Positions 8,630-18,957 of a stretch of 53,284 nucleotides of DNA are shown piece after piece. The position numbers were made by a program, and so were the translations under genes. Location: NCBI RefSeq assembly GCF_007992215.1, contig NZ_BJZV01000026.1, positions 1-53,284 of the forward strand, given 5' to 3'. How positions within the stretch are numbered: the stretch's first letter is position 1; each line of letters begins with the position of its first letter. The notes under the pieces are model-generated. The model ran no database searches and was not told the origin of the DNA. It saw nothing but the letters and a program-made list of their open reading frames with translations. The stretch is from Methylobacterium gnaphalii (GTDB taxonomy: Bacteria; Pseudomonadota; Alphaproteobacteria; Rhizobiales; Beijerinckiaceae).

Positions 8630-9715
8630 TCACGCCGGGACCGGAAATCCGGGCAGCACAGCGAGAGAGGGATGGCTGAAGCAGAGTACCTTGAACAGGG
8701 AGCCCATGCCTCGCCGCGAAGGGTCGGTCAGCCGCGCATGGGCTGCCTCGATCGCGGCAGCCTGAGCCGGCGTCGCGCGCTGCTTCAACCGATCGGCACG
8801 CAGACGCAGGCCGAGCGCGCCCAGAAAATCGCGCTGATCCACGGGACCGTGGATGCGTGCACCCTCGGCAGAGGCGGCGGAGACGAGCGCGGCGAAATCG
8901 ACATGGGTCGTGAGGTCAGCCTCGCCCGGCGTCTCGAGCGGATCGACGAAGCGGTGATGGGCGAGCGCCTGCAACGTGTCGCCGAAGCCTGGCCGGACAT
9001 GACCGTAATCAATGGTGAGCAACGCACCGCCCTGCCGCACGAGACGCGTCGCGAGCGCGCGCGTGATCGCAAGCGACGCGCTCGGCACAGTTAGCACGAC
9101 ACCGACAGCGGCATAGCGAGTGATGGTCGCGTCAGGCTCCGGGGAGAGGCCGCGCACAAGCCGCGCTCCGTCGGCCGACAGCCCGACCTGACGCTCGCAC
9201 CAACCGTTCTCCCGGCGCTCGAATTGCCGCACGGGCAGCGCGTCGAAGAACTCGTTCGCAACGACGATCATCGGGCCGTCGGGGAGCGTATCGACGGTCT
9301 CGTGCCAATGCGGGGAGGCGGCGGAGAGCTGCTCCTGCTGGAGCGCGCGCAGCACTGGGCTCGTCTCGACGAGATGGAGATCGATCGCGGAACCAGGGGC
9401 GGTGGAGCGCAGTGCCCGCAGGGCGTCCGCCATCAGCGTGCCGCGGCCCGGACCAAGCTCGACGAGAACGAGCCTTTCGGGCGCGCCCATCGCTGCGTAA
9501 GCCGCGGCGATCCAAACGCCGATCAGTTCGCCGAACATCTGGCTGATCTCGGGCGCCGTGACGAAGTCGCCGCTGCGTCCGAGCGGGTCGCGCGTCGGGT
9601 AATAGCCGTGCACCGGATGCCCGAGGCACAAGGCCATGTACCGGTCGAGGCCGATCGGCCCGTTCTCGCGGATCTCGGCCGCGATCTCCCTGAAAAGCGG
9701 CGTCGGCCCTGGCAT
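8630..9715 (-). CDS. SAM-dependent methyltransferase, MidA/NDUFAF7 family
   Basis: Class I methyltransferase of 361 residues. The SAM-binding motif I (VELGPGRGTLMAD, near residues 84-96) and the family N-terminus (GPIGLDRYMALCLGHPVHGYY) identify it as the bacterial relative of mitochondrial NDUFAF7, which methylates an arginine of complex I subunit NDUFS2. The bacterial substrate is not established, though an NADH dehydrogenase role is the usual inference. Its start is 8 bp after lgt ends, so the two are surely co-transcribed. Confidence 0.9.
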   Translation of the reverse strand: MPGPTPLFREIAAEIRENGPIGLDRYMALCLGHPVHGYYPTRDPLGRSGDFVTAPEISQMFGELIGVWIAAAYAAMGAPERLVLVELGPGRGTLMADALRALRSTAPGSAIDLHLVETSPVLRALQQEQLSAASPHWHETVDTLPDGPMIVVANEFFDALPVRQFERRENGWCERQVGLSADGARLVRGLSPEPDATITRYAAVGVVLTVPSASLAITRALATRLVRQGGALLTIDYGHVRPGFGDTLQALAHHRFVDPLETPGEADLTTHVDFAALVSAASAEGARIHGPVDQRDFLGALGLRLRADRLKQRATPAQAAAIEAAHARLTDPSRRGMGSLFKVLCFSHPSLAVLPGFPVPA

Positions 9716-9723
9716 GGGACCGG

Positions 9724-10617
9724 TCAGATCTGGCCTGCTTCGGCCTGGACCTCGACCTCGGGATGCCGGGGCCGGGTCACGCCACGCGCTGCGAGGACGA
9801 TGTACGTTGCGCCTATGATCGCCATGGGCACGCAGAGCAACATGCCCATGGTGATGCCGCCACCGAGCGCGCCAACCTCACGCCCGAACAGGAAGCCGAG
9901 TTGCGGGTCGGGCTCACGGAAGAATTCGCAGAACGTCCGGGTGATGGCGTAGCCGAGCACGAAGATGCCGCCGAGCAGTCCCGGCTTGCGAAAGCCGAAG
10001 CGGCGCACGCAGATTGCCATGACTATGAAGAGCAGCAGGCCTTCCGCCACCGCCTCGAAGAGCTGGCTCGGATAGCGCGGCACGTCCCCGCCCGTCGGGA
10101 AGACGATCGCGTAGGGGAAGTCGGGCGCTGCGCGACCCCAGAGCTCGCCGTTCACGAAATTGGCGATGCGGCCGAAGAACAAGCCGATCGGCACCACGAC
10201 GGCGGCAAGATCGAGCATGGTGTAGCCGTTGAGCCCGCGCGTGCGAGCGAAAAGCAGGAGCGCGAAGATCGAGCCCAGGAAGCCGCCGTGGAACGACATG
10301 CCACCGTTGCGGATCGCCAGGATCTCGGCCGGGTCGTCGAGATACATCGGCAGATTGTAGAACAGCACGTAGCCGATGCGGCCGCCGAGCACGACGCCGA
10401 GCGCCACCCAGACGATCAGGTCGTCCACATCGCCGAGCTTCGGCCGCTTGACCACGCCCCAGAGCGAATCGGCAGCCACCAGCCGGCGCGCGTAAAACCA
10501 GCCGCCGACTAGGCCCGCGATGTAGGAGAGCGCGTACCATTTGACGATCGGTACCCCGCTTATAGATATCGCTACGGGATCGATGGCCGGGAACGGAATG
10601 GCGAAGAGGGGCGGCAT
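9724..10617 (-). CDS. lgt: Phosphatidylglycerol--prolipoprotein diacylglyceryl transferase
   Basis: Inner-membrane enzyme that transfers diacylglycerol from phosphatidylglycerol to the lipobox cysteine of prolipoproteins, the first step of lipoprotein maturation; lnt at 17140-18828 performs the last. The 297-residue protein has about seven membrane segments, the RNGGMSFHGGFLG motif with the essential His, and the signature FGRIANFVNGELWGR. The start MPPLFAIPFPAIDPVA at 10617 fits homologues; the frame is open upstream but that part is not Lgt-like. Leads lgt-midA-pgeF. Confidence 0.96.
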   Translation of the reverse strand: MPPLFAIPFPAIDPVAISISGVPIVKWYALSYIAGLVGGWFYARRLVAADSLWGVVKRPKLGDVDDLIVWVALGVVLGGRIGYVLFYNLPMYLDDPAEILAIRNGGMSFHGGFLGSIFALLLFARTRGLNGYTMLDLAAVVVPIGLFFGRIANFVNGELWGRAAPDFPYAIVFPTGGDVPRYPSQLFEAVAEGLLLFIVMAICVRRFGFRKPGLLGGIFVLGYAITRTFCEFFREPDPQLGFLFGREVGALGGGITMGMLLCVPMAIIGATYIVLAARGVTRPRHPEVEVQAEAGQI

Positions 10618-10770
10618 CGGCTGAGGTCCCGGTGCGTCGGGCAATGCGATCGGTCGCGCTGGCCTTGCACCCGGGGTTGCGGAAGCGTCAAGCCTGGGTC
10701 GCCAGCGCTTGCCTCGAGGCCTGTGTCGCAGGAAGCTCGCCCCCAGCGGACGAGTCTGGGGAAGACTGGC

Positions 10771-11448
10771 GTGTTGGGCAATACGGAGATGGTGGCGCGG
10801 CTGGTGCTGGCGGGGGCGCTCGGCAGTGTGATCGGGTTCGAGCGCGAGCGGCTGCTCTGGGCAGCGGGCTTGCGCACGCACATGCTGGTCTGCGTCGGCG
10901 CCTGCCTGATCATGCTGGTCTCGGCCTTCGGCTTCGCCGACGTGTTGAGCGCGGACAAGGTCGTGCTCGATCCCTCCCGCGTCGCCGCTCAGGTCGTCTC
11001 GGGCATCGGCTTCCTCGGCGCGGGCACGATCCTCTTGCGCGGCGAGGTTGTGAAAGGGCTGACCACCGCTGCGAGCCTTTGGGCCGTCGCGGCCATCGGC
11101 CTCGCGATCGGTGGCGGCCTCTACGTGGCGGGCATCGCGACGACCATCATCGTCGTCGGCATCCTCGCTGGTGTGAAGCCGATCGAGGAGCAGTGGCGGG
11201 GTCGCATGCAGACGCGCTCCCTGCTCCTAATCGTGAAACGCGGCGCGATGTCGATCGAAACCCTGCACGAGGTCACTGGCGAGCGGGCCTCGCGCGTACG
11301 CCATTTCATGGTGAAGCCGGGCGCAAACGAGGGTGAGGACGAGGTGACGATCTCCTTTGTGCGGCTATCGCAGACAAGCGTCGACAACATCGCCAAGCGG
11401 CTTCGGGACAACCCGGCCGTCATCGATGTCAAACGAACGAATGAATAG
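10771..11448 (+). CDS. MgtC/SapB family membrane protein
   Basis: Inner-membrane protein with four to five N-terminal helices containing the MgtC hallmarks GFERER, GLRTHMLVCVGACLIML, GIGFLGAGTI and GLTTAASLWAVAAIG, followed by a C-terminal cytoplasmic ACT-like domain. MgtC members influence magnesium stress survival and inhibit the F-ATPase in pathogens; most environmental homologues are uncharacterised. I prefer the GTG at 10771, with GGGGAAG six bases upstream, to the GTG at 10723; the ATG at 10789 is also possible. It stands alone on the plus strand between minus-strand genes. Confidence 0.88.
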   Translation: MLGNTEMVARLVLAGALGSVIGFERERLLWAAGLRTHMLVCVGACLIMLVSAFGFADVLSADKVVLDPSRVAAQVVSGIGFLGAGTILLRGEVVKGLTTAASLWAVAAIGLAIGGGLYVAGIATTIIVVGILAGVKPIEEQWRGRMQTRSLLLIVKRGAMSIETLHEVTGERASRVRHFMVKPGANEGEDEVTISFVRLSQTSVDNIAKRLRDNPAVIDVKRTNE

Positions 11449-11593
11449 AATTTTCGTCTACGGCGGCCGGCGACATCGGCGCAGTCCCCCTTAAGCCCGC
11501 AAGGTCTCTGGCGAGAGGAAAGCGCCATTCAGACGAGCATCATCGAGCCGGCGATTTGAGAATCATGGATCAGCCCGCAGGCGGCGATGCTCC

Positions 11594-13123
<1,530 letters not shown>

Positions 13124-13217
13124 GGCAGGAGACTTCGCGGCGGAGCAGACGACTCCGAAACGCCCGATCTAGTCCCTCCGGCCTTCGGACGCGAGCGCCG
13201 TAGCGCAGGTCTGACCT

Positions 13218-13562
13218 TCAAAGCCGGTCGATGACGGCCGCGATCCAAACCAGGGCCGCGATCCCCTGCGCCGCGAAGGCGCCGGCCGAAGCGAGATCCT
13301 TGACCACACCGATACGCGTGTGACGGTCGGGATGAAGGTGATCGCAGAGCTTCTCGATCGCGGTGTTGAGGAATTCGGCGCAGAGCATCAGCAGCAGGCT
13401 TGCAAGCAGTGCGACGCGGATCCACAGGCCCGTGCCGAGCAGCAGCGCCACGGGCAGCCCGAACGCCAGCAGCACGAGTTCCAGCCGGATCGCGCGTTCC
13501 GTGCGCGCGCCGTAGACGAGGCCGCGCCAGGAATTGAGAAAGGCGAGGTAGAGCGCCCTCAT
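13218..13562 (-). CDS. dgkA: Diacylglycerol kinase, DgkA family
   Basis: Small membrane kinase (114 residues, three transmembrane helices) that phosphorylates diacylglycerol to phosphatidate and so recycles lipid by-products of envelope biosynthesis. The family signature CAEFLNTAIEKLCD holds the catalytic Glu. The ATG at 13562 overlaps the stop of the upstream AbrB-type gene in an ATGA arrangement, which fixes the start and indicates translational coupling. The frame is open far upstream, but that is an out-of-frame reading of the AbrB gene. Confidence 0.93.
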   Translation of the reverse strand: MRALYLAFLNSWRGLVYGARTERAIRLELVLLAFGLPVALLLGTGLWIRVALLASLLLMLCAEFLNTAIEKLCDHLHPDRHTRIGVVKDLASAGAFAAQGIAALVWIAAVIDRL

Positions 13563-14611
13563 GCGCTGGCATCCGGTGCCGATCGAGCGATCCAGCGTGC
13601 CAGGATCGGCCCGGTCAGCAGGACAGTGAAGAGGCGCAGCGTCTGCACGCCGAGCACGAAGGACACGTCCGCCTTCGAGCCCACGGCGATGATTGCCACG
13701 GAATCTAGGCCGCCTGGGCTGGTCGCCAGGAAGGCGGTGAGGAAATCGATCGGCAGCAGGAAGGTCAGGCCGTAGGCCCAGGCGCCGCAGAGCAGGATGA
13801 TCGCGCCGGTGGCGACGAGGATACCGGGCAGCGCGTGCAGGGTTGTCAGCAGCGTCTCGCGCGTGAAGCGCAGGCCGACATACCAGCCGATGGCCGCATA
13901 GGCTGCGTCGAGCAGCGGTCCGGGCACCGCGACGCTGGCGATGCCGGTGGCGTGCAGAGCTGCGCCGAGTAGCATCGGTCCGACGAGCGCACCGGCTGGC
14001 ATGCGCAGCACAAGGGCCATGCCCGTGCCCAGAGCTGCGATCCCGAGCGTTGCGACGATGGAGGTAAGCGGGAAAGGCTGAGCCACTGCACTCGCGGGTT
14101 CGGCGGAGACATCGACGAGGAGGCGTGCCACCAGCGAGGCGGTGAGCACCACCGCGGCGACGCGCACGTACTGCATGAAGGCGACGAGGCGCGGATCGGA
14201 GCCGTAGGCCTCCGACATCGCCACCATCGCCGCCGCACCGCCCGGTGCCGAGCCCCAGGCCGCCGTCGCGCCGGGCAAAACCTGGAGCCGGGTCAGCGTG
14301 AGGCCCACCACAACGCCCGCCAGAACCGTGACCAGCACCGCGGCAACCATCAGGGCACCGTCGTCGATGATGGTCCGAGCGATCTCGGGCGTGACCGAAT
14401 GTGCCACGAGGCAGCCGATGATTGCCTGTGCCGCGAGGAAGAGCGGACGCGGTAGGAGAAGCCGGGCGCCGCCCACGCCGAAGGCGATGGCGGCCAGCAT
14501 CGGCCCAAGCAGCAGCGCCGCCGGAAATCGCGCAAAGCTGAGCGCGATGGCCAGAACGGCGGAAACCGCCAAAAGCCCCATCCAGCGAACGGGCGTGCGG
14601 AGATCGGACAA
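13559..14611 (-). CDS. AbrB-family membrane protein (COG3180, duplicated AbrB domain)
   Basis: Polytopic membrane protein of 350 residues built from two similar halves, each with five or so helices and Gly/Pro-rich stretches such as PGGLDSVAIIAVG. The family is sometimes called ammonia monooxygenase-like from an old misannotation; it is better described as a putative transporter of unknown substrate. It is translationally coupled to dgkA through a 4-bp overlap, although a functional link to lipid recycling is not established. Confidence 0.86.
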   Translation of the reverse strand: MSDLRTPVRWMGLLAVSAVLAIALSFARFPAALLLGPMLAAIAFGVGGARLLLPRPLFLAAQAIIGCLVAHSVTPEIARTIIDDGALMVAAVLVTVLAGVVVGLTLTRLQVLPGATAAWGSAPGGAAAMVAMSEAYGSDPRLVAFMQYVRVAAVVLTASLVARLLVDVSAEPASAVAQPFPLTSIVATLGIAALGTGMALVLRMPAGALVGPMLLGAALHATGIASVAVPGPLLDAAYAAIGWYVGLRFTRETLLTTLHALPGILVATGAIILLCGAWAYGLTFLLPIDFLTAFLATSPGGLDSVAIIAVGSKADVSFVLGVQTLRLFTVLLTGPILARWIARSAPDASA

Positions 14612-14738
14612 GGGCTGCTGCCGCAGGTTTCAAGGAGAGCCGCGGGAGCGCCGCGCTGCGGTGCCGCTACACTGCCTGCAGCCGGCTGTCACGGTTGCGC
14701 GGCGGATAAGGACGTCCCGCCGTCGGCTCCGAGACGAC

Positions 14739-14772
14739 GAAGCCCCGCGGAGCCGCAGCTCCGCGGGGCTTC
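14739..14772 (-). terminator. Strong hairpin downstream of the BA14K gene
   Basis: A perfect 15-bp stem (GAAGCCCCGCGGAGC and its complement) with a 4-base CGCA loop lies 22 bp past the stop of the minus-strand BA14K gene. There is no U-run on the minus side, so termination may be weak or Rho-assisted. It lies upstream of the AbrB gene, between the two units. Confidence 0.75.
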
Positions 14773-14793
14773 TCTCAGACGTGTATCAATCGA

Positions 14794-15492
14794 TCACGGG
14801 CAGGCGTGCCGCACACCATCAAAACCGAGATAGGTGCCACTCCGGCGATCGTAGGAGCGGAAGCGGCTGGCGCAGTAGGCGACAGACCGATCGGGTTGGA
14901 CCACCTCGGTCTGACCCACATCGTAGCCTTCCTGATCATAGCCATAGGCAGCTGGAGCATAGCCGCCGCCATAGTAGCCATCGTCGTATCCGTAGCCGTT
15001 ATAGCCGTAGCCGTAACCGAGACCGCCTGCTGCGAGACCCAGGCCGATTCCGGCGCCAAGGGCGCCATAACCCAGGCCGCGGCGATACCCGTAGCCGCGG
15101 CCATTGAAGCCACGGCTGCTGCCGAAGCCACGGTTGTTTGCAAAGCCACGGTTGTTTGCGAAGCCGCCAACCACGCCGGGAGTGCCGGCGCGGTTCAGGC
15201 CGCCGCCGAGCCCGGCGCGTTGGAAGCCGTTGCCAACTCCGACTCCACCGTTACGGAAGCCGCCGCCGGCCACCCCAAACGAGCCGCGTTGTGCGCCAAG
15301 CGCTGCGCCGCCACCAAAGCCACCGGCGCGAAGGCCAGCGCCGCCGCCACCGAAACCGCCTCCCCGAAAGCCACCACCGCCGCCGCCGAAGCCGCCCCCG
15401 CCGCCATGGAAACCTCCGCGGGCGTCCGCAGTTGCAGGAACCAGTAGGAGTGCGCCGGCCAATGCCGCCGATGCTGTAAGGATGCGATTCAT
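14794..15492 (-). CDS. BA14K-family glycine-rich exported protein
   Basis: Exported protein of 232 residues. A signal peptide (MNRILTASAALAGALLLVP, cleavage after ADA) is followed by about 100 residues of Gly/Phe/Arg-rich repeats, a tandem of GFANNR units, a short hydrophobic Gly/Ala helix, a Gly/Tyr-rich stretch and a C-terminal BA14K motif with the conserved Tyr-Cys-Ala-Ser-Arg-Phe start and GTYLGFDGVRHACP end. The Brucella 14-kDa member is an immunoreactive lectin-like protein; the role here is unknown. The start is taken at the signal peptide, although the frame is open 34 codons further upstream. Confidence 0.88.
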   Translation of the reverse strand: MNRILTASAALAGALLLVPATADARGGFHGGGGGFGGGGGGFRGGGFGGGGAGLRAGGFGGGAALGAQRGSFGVAGGGFRNGGVGVGNGFQRAGLGGGLNRAGTPGVVGGFANNRGFANNRGFGSSRGFNGRGYGYRRGLGYGALGAGIGLGLAAGGLGYGYGYNGYGYDDGYYGGGYAPAAYGYDQEGYDVGQTEVVQPDRSVAYCASRFRSYDRRSGTYLGFDGVRHACP

Positions 15493-15635
15493 CGTTTTCA
15501 CCACGTTGCGGGAGATGTCCCTTGGTGGAGAAACTCTTCCGTGCGCTGATGGATCATGCGGCAAAACCGCTTTTGTTTCGGAGAGGTGATGCAACGCGGC
15601 TTGCTCGAAGCCTGGCGGTATTCGAGAGAAGTCCG

Positions 15636-15962
15636 ATGACGAACCTCGCCGCCTTCATCGGTGCTGCGCTCGCCGAGATCGCAGGCTGCTTCGCCTTTTG
15701 GGCCTGGGCGCGGATGAATGCCTCCGTGCTCTGGCTTCTGCCCGGCCTCGCGTCGCTGATCGCCTTCGCGAGTTTACTCACCCTCGCCGACACCACCGCG
15801 GCCGGGCGGGCCTACGCGGCCTATGGCGGGATTTATGTAGTCGCCTCGCTGATCTGGCTGCGCTTCGTCGAGGGCGTCGATCCGGACCGCTGGGACGTCT
15901 CAGGCGCCGCGCTCTGCCTCGCCGGGATGGCAGTGATCCTCTACGGCCCCCGGGGGGCCTGA
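15636..15962 (+). CDS. YnfA family membrane protein (UPF0060)
   Basis: Four-helix inner-membrane protein of 108 residues, structurally similar to small multidrug resistance transporters and shown in some enterobacteria to act as an efflux pump. Hallmarks seen are AEIAGCFAFWAWAR near the N-terminus and GRAYAAYGGIYVVASLIWL in helix three. The start at 15636 follows a GAGAGAAG stretch; a longer frame open from 15522 is not supported by the family length. Its last 22 bp overlap the convergent MFS gene. It diverges from the BA14K gene. Confidence 0.92.
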   Translation: MTNLAAFIGAALAEIAGCFAFWAWARMNASVLWLLPGLASLIAFASLLTLADTTAAGRAYAAYGGIYVVASLIWLRFVEGVDPDRWDVSGAALCLAGMAVILYGPRGA

Positions 15963-17143
15963 CCGACATGCTGGTTGCGCCCAGCACCGAGGCCGCAGAG
16001 CGCTGCGCCGAGCGCCACACTGGCGAAGAGCAGCGTCGGCAAGCCCCACCCGCCGCTGATCTCGTGGGCGAGCCCGAAGCCGAACGGGCCGAGCGAGGCG
16101 AGCGTGTAGCCGAAGCCCTGCGCCATGGCGGAGAGCGCGCCGGCACTCGCCGCATCGCGTGCCCTGAGCACGATCACCGTCAGGCCCAATCCGAAGCAGC
16201 CGCCCAGGGCGAAGCCCTGCACGATCGCCGCCGGCAACATGCCTCTCGCCGGTCCGAAACCCAACGCCGCGAAGACTGAGACCGTCACGAACAGGCTGCC
16301 GACGATCCAGCCCCGCTGATCGCTCGCACCGGCCGCCAGTGTCGGCACCACGAGAGCGCCCGGCGCTTGCGCGAAGGCCGATAACGCGGTGAGATAACCG
16401 GCCTCGACGGGATCGAGACCCCGCCCCTGCAGCATCGCGGGTAGCCAACCGAACTGGATGTAGGCCAGTGAGGACTGCAAGCCCATGAAGCCGGCCACCT
16501 GCCAGGCGAGCGGTTCCTGCCAGAGCCGGAGCGTGGGCCGGGCACTCGGGACGGCCGCCGCTGCAGGGCGTGGGCGCGCGAACGGAATCCAGGCAACCAC
16601 TGCAATGAGCGCCGGCAGCGCCCAGAAGGCGAGTGCGGCGGCCCAGCCCTGGCCGAGCCAGTGCTCCAACGGGACGGTCAACCCAGCCGCAGCGCCTGCG
16701 CCGATGCAGAGCGCCATGGTATAAAGCCCGGTGGCCCGGCCGGCCCGGCGAGAGAAGTCGCGCTTCACGAGTGCCGGCAGCAGGACGCCCGAGAGGCCGA
16801 TTCCAAGCCCCGACAACGCCGCTCCGGCGAACAAGGCAGGTAGGCCGCCGAGCCCGCGGAGCAACAGGCCTGCAAGGACTGCGACGAGCCCCGCCAGGAT
16901 GCCCGCATCGACGCCGAGCCGTCGGATCGCCGGCGGCCCGAACGCGCCGCCGATGCCGAGGCAGAGCACCGGCAGCGTAGTGAGCGCGGTCGCCGTGGTG
17001 GCGCTGCATCCGGTCTCGGCGACGATCTGCGTCAGCAGGGGCCCGACGCTCGTCAGCGCCGGCCGCAGGTTGAATGCCACCAGCGTCACCGCGAGACCAA
17101 CGAGAAGCGGGTTGTGAGGTCTTGCGTCCGTCCTCGTGGTCAT
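15941..17143 (-). CDS. MFS transporter, CynX/NimT type
   Basis: Twelve-helix major facilitator of 400 residues. The opening (LLVGLAVTLVAFNLRPALTS, then VGPLLTQIVAETG) and SGLGIGLSGVLLPALVKRDF resemble the CynX/NimT group, whose members export small organic compounds such as cyanate or 2-nitroimidazole; the substrate here is unknown. The ATG overlaps the stop of lnt in an ATGA junction, so the two are translationally coupled. The 3' end overlaps ynfA on the other strand by 22 bp. Confidence 0.88.
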   Translation of the reverse strand: MTTRTDARPHNPLLVGLAVTLVAFNLRPALTSVGPLLTQIVAETGCSATTATALTTLPVLCLGIGGAFGPPAIRRLGVDAGILAGLVAVLAGLLLRGLGGLPALFAGAALSGLGIGLSGVLLPALVKRDFSRRAGRATGLYTMALCIGAGAAAGLTVPLEHWLGQGWAAALAFWALPALIAVVAWIPFARPRPAAAAVPSARPTLRLWQEPLAWQVAGFMGLQSSLAYIQFGWLPAMLQGRGLDPVEAGYLTALSAFAQAPGALVVPTLAAGASDQRGWIVGSLFVTVSVFAALGFGPARGMLPAAIVQGFALGGCFGLGLTVIVLRARDAASAGALSAMAQGFGYTLASLGPFGFGLAHEISGGWGLPTLLFASVALGAALCGLGAGRNQHVGQAPRGP

Positions 17144-18828
17144 GCTGCACCTTGGGCGTCACGCCGACGGCCGGCGAACGCGATGAGGACGGCGCAAAGC
17201 AGCATCGCTGCGAAGGGTACGTCGCCCAGGTGCGCATAGACGGTGCGACCAGGGATGCGCGCGGGCAGTTCCGCATCGAGCACGCCTTCCTGGCCGAGAG
17301 GCAGCGCGGCGACGATACGCCCATGCGCGTCGACCACGGCTGAGATGCCGCTGTTGGCGTCGCGCACCAGCGGCAGGCCCTCCTCGACGGCGCGCAGCCG
17401 CGCCTGGGCGAAGTGCTGATGCGGGCCCGGCGTGTCTCCAAACCAGGCGTCGTTGGTCAGATTCAGAATCAGGCCGGGCACGACGGCTGCGGCATCTGCA
17501 GCGTCGGCCGGCACGATGGCTCCGGGAAAGATCGACTCGTAGCAGATCGTCGCCGCCACCGGCGGCAGGCCCGGGATGGGGAGGATGCGCTGGCCCGCGC
17601 GCGAGCCCGGGGTGAAGCCGCCCGGCACCGAGACGAATTGCCGGAGTCCCAGCGCCCTGAGGATCGCGTCAAACGGGCCCGGCAGGTACTCGCCGAAGGG
17701 CACCAGATGCACCTTGTCGTAGGTCTGGCCGAGTGTGCCGCCATGCTCGATCGTCAGGATCGAGTTGAAGAACACTGCGTGTTCGCGGGTGAGCGGCTCC
17801 TGTGCCCGCGCCGCGCCGGTGATGAGATGCTTGTCCTTGGGCAGCACCGCACCGATGCGTCCGAGGGTCTGGGGGTCGCGCTGGATCAGGAAGGGAAAGG
17901 CGGATTCCGGCCAGACGATGTGGGTGACGTCGGCAATGCCGCTGCGCTCCGGCGATGTCGCCCGGTCGCTGAGCTCGAGATATTTGTCGACGACGCTGTC
18001 GCGGGCCTCGGGCCCGAATTTCTCGTCCTGCTGGATATTCGGCTGGATCAGGCGCAGCCGCACGCCGGCGATGGTCGCATCGGGCCCGCTCGGGACGCGC
18101 CAGGCTCCGAACAGCGCGAGCACAGCCAGCACCAACCCGCCCGCGACGACGGGGCCGAACCGCGCGCGTGGGCTGGCGCCGGTGACAAGTGCTGCGGGAG
18201 CGGCCGCGATCGGCACGACGATCAGGCTGAGGCCATAGAGCCCCACGAGTGAGGCGCCCTGCATCAGCCAGAGATTGCCGCCGAGCGCCATGCCGACGTT
18301 GTTCCAGGGAAAGCCGGTAAACAGATGCCCGCGCAGCCATTCGCTGCCAGCAAGACCAAAGGCCAGCGCGAAAAGTCGCCCGATCCCACGCGACCAGACC
18401 AGTCGGGCCGCAGCAAAGCCGAGGGCATAGAACACGGCGAGCACCGCCGGCAGCCCGACTACGCCGAGTGGCATCGCCCAGGCGAACTGGTCGGCCTCCA
18501 CCAGAAAGGCTGCGCCGAGCCACCACAGGCCGGCGACGAAGTAGCCGAAGCCCCAGGCCCAGCCGATCAGGGCGCAATCCCGGAGCGTGCACCAGCCGCG
18601 GGGACCGGCACTCGCGCCATCGATGAGCCAGACCGCCACGGTGAGCGACAGGGCCAAAGCCGGCAGCATGCCGTAGGGCGGCATCGCCAGCGCGCCAATT
18701 GCGCCCGCTGCGACCGCGAGCCCGAACCTGGTCCAACCATGGCTCAGGATGATGCGATGGGCGATCGACTCGAGCCAGCCGACGATGGGCAGCCCAATAT
18801 GTGCGTCGCTGTTGCGCGCGAGGGTCAT
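17140..18828 (-). CDS. lnt: Apolipoprotein N-acyltransferase
   Basis: Inner-membrane enzyme that adds the third acyl chain to the N-terminal cysteine of apolipoproteins and commits them to Lol-dependent sorting. The N-terminal half has six or so helices including FTGFPWNNVGMALGG, the family marker. The C-terminal nitrilase-like domain carries the triad: Glu in WPESAFPFL, Lys in YDKVHLVPFGEYLPG and Cys in ATICYESIFPG. The 562-residue length is somewhat above E. coli Lnt because of an N-terminal extension of about 30 residues. It is downstream of corC and ybeY, the conserved order. Confidence 0.96.
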   Translation of the reverse strand: MTLARNSDAHIGLPIVGWLESIAHRIILSHGWTRFGLAVAAGAIGALAMPPYGMLPALALSLTVAVWLIDGASAGPRGWCTLRDCALIGWAWGFGYFVAGLWWLGAAFLVEADQFAWAMPLGVVGLPAVLAVFYALGFAAARLVWSRGIGRLFALAFGLAGSEWLRGHLFTGFPWNNVGMALGGNLWLMQGASLVGLYGLSLIVVPIAAAPAALVTGASPRARFGPVVAGGLVLAVLALFGAWRVPSGPDATIAGVRLRLIQPNIQQDEKFGPEARDSVVDKYLELSDRATSPERSGIADVTHIVWPESAFPFLIQRDPQTLGRIGAVLPKDKHLITGAARAQEPLTREHAVFFNSILTIEHGGTLGQTYDKVHLVPFGEYLPGPFDAILRALGLRQFVSVPGGFTPGSRAGQRILPIPGLPPVAATICYESIFPGAIVPADAADAAAVVPGLILNLTNDAWFGDTPGPHQHFAQARLRAVEEGLPLVRDANSGISAVVDAHGRIVAALPLGQEGVLDAELPARIPGRTVYAHLGDVPFAAMLLCAVLIAFAGRRRDAQGAA

Positions 18829-18957
18829 GCGGTGAGGATCATCGGGCAGCCGGGTGCGGATGGCAGGCTTTACATGAATTCCGCGTTCCAGCGGCGCCTC
18901 CCCATGAGGTGGACCGAAAACGGCAAGCCCTCCGCTATCGCACGGGCTCGCCGATAA

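Noticed and set aside
13218..14633. 471-residue minus-strand frame ending as DgkA
   Set aside because: Only its last 114 residues are real; the rest is the AbrB gene read out of frame.
14806..15447. Ala-rich and Pro-rich plus-strand frames
   Set aside because: They are antisense to the Gly-rich BA14K gene, whose low-complexity codons create such shadows.
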